64,000 bases of DNA from Mya arenaria (lineage: Eukaryota; Mollusca; Bivalvia; Myida; Myidae), in NCBI RefSeq assembly GCF_026914265.1, contig NC_069131.1:7270001-7334000 (forward strand), given 5' to 3'. The stretch's first letter is position 1. Each line of letters starts with the position of its first letter. Position numbers and translations under genes: made by a program. The notes beneath the pieces are model-generated. The model ran no database searches. It was not told the origin of the DNA and was given only the letters and a program-made list of their open reading frames with translations. Below, in pieces: positions 47,846-64,000 of this stretch.

Positions 47846-48050
47846 GCATGAGATTTGACAATGAGAATACCAATGCAAAGTTCGACACAACATTTAAACC
47901 GACTTTATAAAATCTAAAATGCAAAGAGATTGGGCAACGAGTTTTGCAAACATCAGTTACGACCCTCTCCCGAAACGTCACATTCCATACCAAGAAAAAG
48001 TGTTTATAAGAAAAAACATAAAGAATAATATATAATGTATATTGCATTGT

Positions 48051-48097
48051 TAAAGTGGAAAAAACACACCATAATACTGGATTTTGTAGAGAAAGAC

Positions 48098-48165
<68 letters not shown>

Positions 48166-48289
48166 GAGCTCCTGGTACCGATTGTTAATTTAGCTAAATC
48201 GTTGGGAAGTCTTAACACGTTGAACTTCATTATATATTGTTAAAGTGGAAAACACACACCATAATACTGGATTTTGTAGAGAAAGACGT

Positions 48290-48344
<55 letters not shown>
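48051..48344. repeat. Duplicated 52-bp motif followed by (GA)n and by (TA)n
   Basis: The same 52-bp sequence (starting TAAAGTGGAA, ending GAAAGACGTGTGA) occurs at 48051-48102 and 48241-48292. The first copy runs straight into a GA microsatellite (to about 48160), the second into a TA microsatellite (to about 48344). Confidence 0.9.
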
Positions 48345-48348
<4 letters not shown>

Positions 48349-48415
48349 TCATTCACAAATTTTAATGTGAAGTGTGATTAAGGTTGCTTATCCAACCATG
48401 CATGAGTCATGCACA

Positions 48416-55060
<6,645 letters not shown>

Positions 55061-55153
55061 GTTCACAGTGAGTTCAGTACAACCGTCTAAGTTTCCATCC
55101 TATTTCTTCGGAAAACCGGAACAAAGTGGCACATGAAGACAGTTTTCACCACC

Positions 55154-55165
55154 ATATATATATAT
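55154..55165 (-). promoter_or_regulatory. Probable TATA element of the EB-domain gene
   Basis: TATATATATATA lies about 94 bases upstream of the ATG on the minus strand. A start of transcription about 30 bases downstream would give a short 5' UTR containing two upstream ATGs that stop quickly. The core spacing is reasonable, but an AT dinucleotide repeat can arise by chance. Confidence 0.4.
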
Positions 55166-58164
55166 GCAGCTCATAGAGCAAAACGAAGAGGAAGGTTTCA
55201 GCTTCAGTAGATATTCATTTTAACAGCATTAATAGCACATATTTATTTTCAGTGCTTTGCAAAATTTGTGTTTTTAAAAATAAAAAAAGTTCAATCGTAA
55301 CATAGAGGGGATGCTTTTTTTACTTTTCTTTCTTTGTTGACATGACGACCATTTATGGCATCTTATTTGAGTTTTTATAGTTGTGCCGTATACTAAATGC
55401 TGTTTGCATTGGGTCATAGACCAAATCTTATAAGTGACTTCACTATGGACGACGAACAGGTCGTATACCAGGCCCCAATATCACGAAAATACTTAAGTCG
55501 AATCTCAATCTCAATTTCAACTCAATTCATCACATTATATCAAAAGTTATTAAAAATCAAACATGAATTTTACACTTTTTAAAAGCACATTCTATGATAG
55601 AATATGTTGTTTAACGCTATGGACAAAGTACCGTTCGGAGACCAAATGTTGTCTGTACCTACACTATGGGGATGAACGGGTCGTAGACCAAATGTTGAGA
55701 GTCGTTTTTCTTGCATGTGTTTTCTTCCTCTGATGACGTTATTTACATCAATTAAGTTTTTTCAGCAAGTCTTCCATTAGTCTGATTTTGTTATTTTTGT
55801 CAATTCTGTTTCTTTGTGAATACGATATATAATGGTTCCATAAAAGTATCTATGCTCCTTTAACTGTGCGAGTTGTTATGTATAGCTGGATAAGGTGAAT
55901 TTTAGATGATTATCAGTGGCCTTGCAAAATGTGTTTAGGTACAATTTTACATCAGCATTTATATTGCAAACAATGGCGTGTTTTGTCCCCTGAAACAAGG
56001 AAAACCTGATTTCCGACATTTGTGCGATGACATTATGCAAATATGAAATACAAATTTGCGTTTCGATAGAAATTAACGAATATTTTTGGCCCCTTCTACA
56101 TAGACTATCGCTTCCATTCTTTTGTTTAGATTCGAAATGTTAACGAGTATTCATGCTGTACACCCGCAACATATAGTTTATAATTATGTAGTATTTGAAA
56201 GACGCGACCATCAAAAATGGCACAATACTTCACGTCAAATCAAATATTATCTCAGAAAATACGGAAACATTTCAGCAAAAAAAATCTACGCAAATAGAAC
56301 TTCTTATGTTTATTTTCGGCCTAAAAAACTTCTCTTTTTGGTTGGAATATGTATCAACATGTATTTGTCAATATTTATTTAGTGTGTAGATCAATGGATA
56401 AAAATGAAAATCATGTACATTACGTACTAGTCGATTCCTTGGTGATCTTTAATCACGATAATTTTTAGTAAATTTTAATGATTTAATTAGTACAATTTTG
56501 GTAGTTTGTACTAGTAAACTATGTGCTAAAACATACTTTTTAACATGCTCTTTTAAATGCTTATTGTGACGTAACAGCAACAGAGACTCTCTAAGTGTTC
56601 ACTTAAACTGTTGGAAGTCTTTAAGTTATTAAACAACAACCGTTCGAATGTCAGATCTTTATTGTTCCACGTTCTTTCTAAGTATAATAATAAGTTCTAA
56701 ATACAGCATGACATTTAAGGTAATCCCGCATCCTAACTGCCGTCCATTAAGGACCCAAGGCCGCGTTCCTCGCCTTGCCTAACCCTCTCCGTCTTTTTAC
56801 ATCCAAAATCATTTCTCTTATACTAATTTGTGGTCTGAATATGACAGCTTTACAACCCAAGGAATACACGTTTTTGTAATTAACATGACCATTTTGTACA
56901 TTTGTACCAGGTCGGCTGTCAACCATTTTCATATTCAAATGTCAATCAAATATGCCCTACATTACTAAACATACAGTATGTAGACACATATCCATTTAAT
57001 TAAATCTTAATTATATCTTAAATATAACGTATTACGTCACATTCTATACGTAACTCTGTTACGTGACATTATGCTATACACTTGTCTTTTACCGTTTCGA
57101 AATTTTATTCAACTACATTGCTCACTTTTATTTAAAAAAAATCTACTATGGTTGTTGTTGCGCGTAGTTGTTATTTGTGTTTACACCTTTCCGTTTAGCG
57201 TCCTTGAACTTGAACACGTGTGATTTCATTTATGACAATATAGGTCGTTTGCTATAGACATGTTTCTGCAGTTTAAACGGATTAAATTATGATTACATTT
57301 CAGTACGTATTGTTCCTTCAGAGGACAAACTAATTTGTACTTAATATATCAATATCAAGATATTGTCACCTTGACTTCATAGTCATACGCATTTGACATC
57401 GTGCATTCCTGATAACCATGCGATGAGAAGATACGCTTGAGGTAAAATATCCGGGTAGTTTAGAGTACTTTTGGTAATTTTGATTATATCTTGTACGATC
57501 CTTTCAATCCTGATAGCCATCTAAACGTGACTTGTAACATTACCAATTCTTTAATGGCAATCTTGGGTATTTTGATACTATACCGCTTAAGATAGTCTCA
57601 ATCATGGCAGCCATCTAAACGTAACTAGTACCATTACCCATTATTTAAAAGACTTAACTATGCTCGCTTAACAGATAAATAAGGAAAACACAGAGACCCC
57701 ATTCATTCAACTATTTAGAGATTTCGTTGCAAAATGCCATAACAAGCTTGTTGCATTGGAACATGTCATAAGCACATTTTCGTTCTAGACCATCCTATTT
57801 TTCTGTAATTCTGGTTACAGCTTAATGTAACCAGCGTTATCGCGGCGCACAGTTCCTTTTACCATACAAGCCTTTACTACCATAACCAGTCTATCACTCT
57901 AGAATATATCGATGACGTCAGCATTTACCTTGTTACTTCCCTTTTCCTCTACAACTTTCGAGAAGGTAGCCCGTACATTTTTTCTCAAATCCCTGCCCAG
58001 TCCAACCCCTTTACATGATTATAATAAACTGTATATATGTGTGTTTTCAGTTTATCATTTGTGTGTATAGAGCTTAATGTTATCCATAGTGGTCAATATC
58101 TTTCAGTATACTTGAATCGAGCCATAGACCGGTCATCTTAATTTCAACATAACATATTAACTTA
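55166..58164. other. Non-coding stretch
   Basis: AT-rich. A repeated short phrase (GACGAACAGGTCGTATACCA at 55447; GATGAACGGGTCGTAGACCA at 55671; TGGGTCATAGACCAAATC at 55410) recurs with AGACCAAATGTTG. A second phrase (GCCATCTAAACGT.ACT) occurs twice at about 57517-57635. No gene recognised. Confidence 0.4.
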
Positions 58165-58247
58165 TTAATTAAATGTGTTTTGTTTGCTCGCGTCTGTGAT
58201 GTTTATTTCAGTCGAGCCACCAGAAACCATTGCCATTATGCCCATAC

Positions 58248-58398
58248 CTTGCCCCATCTTCTGCACGGCTTCATGTTGTCGATCATGACGTACCGAATCC
58301 AAGTTCAGCTTTCCATGATGCATGAATATATAACCCAACGTGAACCCGAGGATCAGGACGTTTGTTCCGGGAAGGCGCGGTGGCGATTTACATTTAGT
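58248..58398 (-). CDS. Possible exon with an N-terminal signal-anchor
   Basis: A GC-richer minus-strand frame encodes a basic stretch, a hydrophobic segment NVLILGFTLGYIFMHHG and a polar stem (RHDRQHEAVQKMGQG), ending at a possible donor G|GTATGGGC (58248). That layout suits a type II Golgi enzyme N terminus, but the upstream boundary lacks an ATG or a clear acceptor, and no partner exon was found. A plus-strand frame overlaps. Weak; the family is not assigned. Confidence 0.2.
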
Positions 58399-58401
58399 CA
58401 A

Positions 58402-59213
58402 TACGTAAAATAATTAATACGCCTAGGCAGTTTAGTATGGAGGCTATTCGTTGCCAAAAGTCCAGACGTGTATGTGTGTATTTTAGGTTTGTATCATTGA
58501 TGATTTACCAATTTACATTTTACAACCGCCAACTCATCGGTTTATGTTTACATTTTACACTGCACATTTTCATTTTTCATTGTACCGATTGGAGTTTTAT
58601 TCTCGTTGCCTCTATTCAACAGACGATTCAGTCGTGTTTATAAAGTTGTGTATGTTAAAACACACGTCATTCTGTGAAAGTCACATGCCGGGTTTTACAT
58701 TGCGGTGTGTAGAAGACAGATTTCAGTTCGTAGTTCTACAAAATACATTGTATGGTGGTAACTTTTCATTCGCAGTTTAACATGAGATGAATTTAATTTT
58801 ATTTATAGATAGCTCCGCCTTAACCATGTCTTAACTCCGCCTTAACCATGTCTTAACTCCTCCTTACGTCTTTCGGAAATTTCCGCTATCACTCGGCTCT
58901 ATTTAAACCAATTATGGATACTTTGGACCATGGACATTGCGAACCCTATTATGGACATTACGAATCATCTATATTATGACACTATGGACTATGATTTGGA
59001 AACAGGATGGATTATAAATTATTTCATGTCGAATAAAATAATATATGATATTACAACATGTTTTTGTCTATATAATAGTAATTAATACGCACATATGACA
59101 TGAAATGAGATGTATGCAAAATGATACTTGACTCAAACACAACAAAATGTAAGCCATAAGCATTAAATTATACTTCAAAAATGAAAAGTCCCATTGTCTT
59201 ATTTTTCTTTTAA
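58402..59213. other. Non-coding stretch
   Basis: No gene recognised. A short direct repeat (CCGCCTTAACCATGTCTTAACTCC, twice) is at 58816-58860. Confidence 0.4.
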
Positions 59214-59557
59214 AGCTGCACCCTCACAGATTGGCCGTGTTGACAACTATTTTTATTTTTTGTTTTGGAATTAGGCAATTTTTGCGTAAATGTCTGGATA
59301 CCAGTGGTATAAGACTGCTGACAAAAGATCAGATACAGGTTTTCAGTTTTACGTTCGCAAATTGATATTTTATGGCTAAAAGTGATACAACAGTAAGAAG
59401 AATGAAAAATGAAAAATGTCGGCAGTTTTCCAAACAATTTAGATCTGTTTTATTGTGAGTAATCTTATTATTTGTATAGAAAGCATTGCTGCCAAAATCA
59501 GCCGAGTCTGGGACAAAAAAAAGGTTGTCAAAACTGTCAATCTGTGAGAGTGCAGCT
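59214..59557. mobile_element. TTAA-type MITE, family 2, clean copy
   Basis: Flanked by TTAA at 59210-59213 and 59558-59561. The terminal inverted repeats AGCTGCACCCTCACAGATTG and AGCTGCACTCTCACAGATTG differ at one base in 20. It is 344 bp with no coding capacity. The ends resemble family 1 only in the TTAA target, so it is a separate family. A piggyBac-like source is inferred. Confidence 0.85.
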
Positions 59558-59561
59558 TTAA

Positions 59562-62500
59562 ATTACTATAAACACTATTTTAAATTCAACCATTAGAGGA
59601 CACTTTCTTGCCTTTTTGCAATGTTTAAGATTGCAAGTAATATTAGATAATTTAGAATTTACGAAGAAAAAAATCTAAATTTTCATTAAGTGGAAATTAT
59701 TCACTAAGATGCCCCAGAGGTTTCTTACCTGGTAGCTGGAACTGTATGGATAAAATACACTAAGATTACAACTTCATATAACTCGTACATTATACTGTAA
59801 CGAATATTATTTTATAGGTAATTAATAAAGTATTTTAATGATGAAGTCAATTTATTGCAAATTATTACTTGCTGCTAGCTTTTATACCCCACCCACACTC
59901 AACAGTCAAGGCTTTTTTCACATTGAGGTGAAGCGGACCTAGCCCTTTTGGAGGGGAAAAATCGCGCGTTTGTTTTTCTAATCTAAGACTCACGATATCT
60001 ATTTTTTCATGTTCTTGAAATCCCCCACTTGATTGTTATGGTTCAAAGTGGCAGATCCCGTAATTCATAACTGGGGGACACAAGTGGGTTGGAGGGCTGT
60101 TCTTCCATCCACATGGATATTTTGTTTCAATGATGTATTGAAATTACACGTTTACACCATACATGCTTATTAAGATAGTAAATGTATAACATCAGACAAA
60201 ACTAGGTGGATATCATTATGATGTCCATCAAAAGTTTCGTGGGTTTGCTGGAGCAGGTTTTGAACAGGGACTTGCGTTAGTGGGGCGTTACTTAAGGGCA
60301 CAATTTTTTGGACATGATCCCTCGAGTGGGCATGACATTAATATGTTTAAAATGTGGAAAGTGTGGTTAAGGGGTACTCCCCCTAGAATATATCAAATAT
60401 TTTTAGTCTGAATTGGTGCATTATGGCGTAATTAAGTACTTTTTTCTGAGAAATATTGACAAAAAAATAACCTTTAAGTTTACTTGCGGGCCAACTGGGG
60501 GGAGGACACAGGCCCTAAAGCTCCCCACACACACTGAACGAGCCGCCCATGGTCCACTTGTAAATAAAATAAATGAACAATTTTTGCCTGCTTGGGTATA
60601 TAAGTAAAAAAAACTGACAGTGGCAGTATAAATCTGGGTCCGTGAGCCCAGCTCAGATACACCCAACTGCAATTGACTAAATAATATGGTGATTTAAAAC
60701 CCATTTAGGAACATTGATCGTCAAAATTAAATAAAAGATGAAGTTAATTTTAGTTTTTTATTGTGAAATAAGAGAGAGTACTCGGACTTACAACCGGGAA
60801 TTTACAGGAGGTAGGCGAAGATGTTATCTCCCTTGCTTGATTCGACGGAAATAAACGAAAGAAAATCTGATTCGTTAGCTCCGCCCATTCATCTTCGTTT
60901 CTTTCGGTGACATTTACCATATAAGGTATAGGCGAAATCGTCTATCCTTGTAATTCTGAACTTGTCAATTGACTTTTGTAAACCTGGACTTGTTGGACTG
61001 CAAATGTTCATTTTACGAATGCGAATGTCGACTGTAGGATTGCAGTTTTACATATGCATGATTCGGCTTTCTAAATTACATCATCATATTGTTAAAGGCA
61101 AGTTATACGATCTATGTTTTAGTGAGTTTATACAGGGTCGATCTGACAAATATACATTTTGACTACTATAATGACAAATGACAAATCAATACGGAACAAC
61201 TGACGAATAGAAACAACAAATAGCACGTCTACATTGACAAATGTAAGAGATATTTAGTACGATTAAGAAGCACATTGTGGGAATTACACGTCTGGACTTT
61301 TAGCAACGAATAGCCTCCATAGTTTAGTACCGCTGTTACCAGGGTCTATCTGCTGATGGTGTTTTAAGTGTACAATACGGTGCGTCTATAATGGTGAGCC
61401 TTGGACTTGATAGGAACGACAGGTTTTCAACCACCTCGTCTCCCGCCTTTAACATCAGCCGTGCAAGTTTTATGCCATCTTTCCAAAAATTAAATTAAAT
61501 AAATCTGTGGTCATAACGGGTTTCTTTTTGTTTACTTTTAAGCTTTGGTACCCCAAAAGCAGTTCCCGCGCACACATGCTGCTAAGTGAACGCGGGTCCC
61601 GTCTTTTTATACTGGCGTCCGTCGATAATGTATTTCACGGGTGTTGCAGGTGGGTTTCGCCTTGTTTTCCGTGATTTAAATTAACTACTCTTTAAGAAAC
61701 CGTGTTTTAACATGCGCAATCCTGATAGAGAACCGACATTTTTGTCCATGTGTTTATCCTTGTTATTCTGTTTTATTGTTTTTTGTAGTTGTAACTAGCC
61801 TGTCATACCGTGATGTTAGTTTAGTATTCTACAGTGTACGCTACATCATAAAGTGATGCATATCTTAGATCTTACTAATGTTATATTAACTCTTGTAATC
61901 CCTGTATACCTGCCCGTTGTAAGTTTTTATTTATGCGCCGATATTCTTTAACATGACATATATATCCTTAACCTATTGCCTTTGGTCTGCACTAAATACT
62001 CTTGAAAAGAAAGTGTCTTAAGGTTTACATTATAATGGCAGTGTTGGCATAACACTAAAAGAACCATTTCAGTATTGTATAATCTAACGACAACTTAGAC
62101 ACCAGCAGTCTACCGAACGAGACTGCTGCGGGGGACACCCTGATCTCGGCGAATATCGACAAGGAAAGTGGCCGAAGCCTATTGACTCATGGCAATGCTT
62201 TTAATAGCAATACGCCTGATAGTTAGGGGGATTCTGTGCATGTAAACATTCATAGTTGGAACATTGCGGGCTTGAAGAAATATGGCGGAAATTTTGTCAT
62301 AAGATATTGTAAATCTATGAAACATGGAATGATTTTCTAGGTGAATTTTACAATTGTTAGCGATAAGTATTGCTATGATTATGTTAGAAATAAAAATCAA
62401 TAAATCAAATCAAATAATGATTGCACGGAAGAATATTACAAACGAGAGTAATTCACTTTTCTGACTATAATTGAATGAATACAAATCCATTTAAGTATGC

Positions 62501-64000
62501 AGGAGAACAGTTTAAAACAGTTATTGCATTCGTGTACTTAATCAGATGTATAGTATTAAAGTTGAAAAGGGTAGGACAACTGAATTTAGTGCATTCAATT
62601 ATGTTGTGTATCTATATCTACTGATGGAATCATTATTCCACATAAGTTTAACAATAAGACAATATATTCGCTTTTTAGGGAGCATAATTCTAGCACCATA
62701 CATAATAGTGTAGACAATATCATTCTACATGTTTGTGTATTTATTTAATGAATCGACAACTGAATTAGATTCAGTAGTTTCAAATAAAATGAAAGACTTG
62801 CATTATCATAGAACAAATGTTTCCCCTTTCACTCATGGTATTTCTTACTTGATTTTATAAGTAAATCGAACTTAAACGTTTCTGACAATAATATTTCAAG
62901 CCCGTAGAGGCAGCGCCTAAGTTCAGGTAAGCTTATCTTTATGGAAACGGATATAGTCAAAAGTTTAGAGTAAACAAGTGACCTTTCGTGGAATGCGATG
63001 ATCTGAAACCTGCTTGGTTTTTACGAAGTATATCTTTGGGTAACTTTGATCAACAAAATCATGTGAAAATAGTTATTTTAAGTCCAATCTCCGAGAAGCC
63101 CTAGGCATGCATAATCACAATTGGAAACTGTGTCTTAACATAAATTCGCACTTTTCGAAGAAAAAGCATGCAAACTGACGCAAGATATAAAAGGAATGGC
63201 TACATTATACTTGCTAGTATAAATAATTCCCGGTTTGCACCCAGGTTCTGATATTTGTTTCCGAATAGGAGTATCCGATTTAAATGATACCGTCATCGCG
63301 GATGTCATATTTTTTCTAAAAGCCTATTGTGATTGACTGCTGTCGTTAGAGTTTGACAAAAATGTTCTTTCATTTTATTGAGTTCCGGGTTTTTACTATT
63401 AGTACGGGTTCTAAACCGTGCGAAAGCTCGGCATATCCATATTAAGGCTACATTTATGTGCGTTTACAGTTAGGACTACTTTCTTCTAAAGGCTCACCAC
63501 TAGAAGCCACAAAAAGAAGCAAATGTGATGGAACCAGTATAGTCCTTTCTTTTCACAAATCATACTGAGCGGGTGTATGCCGGACACCAAAATTTCATCA
63601 GAGCGTGACCTTAAATGTATTTACATGAAAATTGATCTAAGATATGCGTCGTATAGTACTTGAGAGTTTTGTAATATAATTCAAGTTTTGAAAATATGGT
63701 AATTTTCTTATACAATAAGACTTAAATATCATATTTATTTCGTGCAGGGATAATGTATGTGTAGGGTCTCGCCTGATGGAAAATTTACCCTCTATAGTGT
63801 TCCAAGGTGTTACCTAGCGACCTAGTGTTTGATCCCATGTGACTTAGTTTCATACTAAGCCAAACTTTCATCGAGGCAAATTGTACTGATGAAAACAAAT
63901 TATGAGATCATATCTGAGAATTTCCAATGAACAACTTGCATTAAACAGATTTACTCGTAGATTTTATTTTTTAGCAACTATAATTGTTTTTCAAATTCAG
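59562..64000. other. Non-coding stretch to the window end
   Basis: AT-rich with scattered short frames and no splice-supported exon. A perfect stem (AGCAGTCT/AGACTGCT) lies at 62105-62129, with CGGGGGACACC after it. A low-copy TATAA/AATAAA-rich segment around 62390 shows no gene. I see nothing else I can support. Confidence 0.4.

Noticed and set aside
60413-60704. Overlapping frames on both strands near 60.5 kb
   Set aside because: Short, mutually overlapping frames with no recognisable motif; likely chance in a slightly GC-richer patch.

Overview
This is eukaryotic DNA. Genes are split by phase-1 introns with GT/AG borders, there are AATAAA signals, the base composition is AT-rich, and microsatellites, minisatellites and short inverted-repeat transposons are abundant. 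Secreted Ly6-like, EB/EGF-like and mucin-like proteins plus an intronless-CDS GPCR suggest a lophotrochozoan, most likely a bivalve mollusc. That is inference; no species is claimed.

Layout. 1-7.2 kb: no convincing gene, with a TTAA-flanked MITE carrying a 63-bp-arm palindrome and copies of another dispersed repeat. 7.29-8.65 kb (+): a complete 450-aa rhodopsin-class GPCR. 9.5-11.2 kb: a minisatellite of about 23 bp with a homogenised 46-bp higher-order core. 14.1-15.1 kb: a 33/65-bp GT-rich minisatellite. 14.7-26.07 kb: a recent tandem segmental duplication (two copies of about 5.4-6 kb) that duplicated the 3' part of a mucin-like gene. 25.2-28.15 kb (-): the intact 5' part of that gene (signal-peptide exon, a 2.36-kb Ser/Thr repeat exon and a 78-bp exon). 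28.2-33.4 kb: AT-rich DNA with MITEs. 33.4-36.08 kb: a 2.7-kb array almost free of C on the + strand (GAGGT-type repeats, then about 140 copies of GAGT). 36.1-39.6 kb: no gene seen. 40.29-40.83 kb: nine copies of an exact 60-bp repeat. 40.99-47.56 kb: two paralogous three-exon Ly6/three-finger genes, divergently transcribed. 48.4-55.06 kb (-): an eight-exon secreted protein built from tandemly duplicated six-cysteine EB/EGF-like exons, with decayed exon copies between the live ones. 55.1-64 kb: mostly anonymous, with one clean TTAA MITE and two weak coding suspects.

The three secreted or surface families probably act at the cell surface or in mucus. All three show local duplication: paralogous genes (Ly6), tandem exons (EB) and repeat expansion plus segmental duplication (mucin). 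All exon boundaries given were derived by hand from splice consensus and reading phase; no transcript or database evidence was available.
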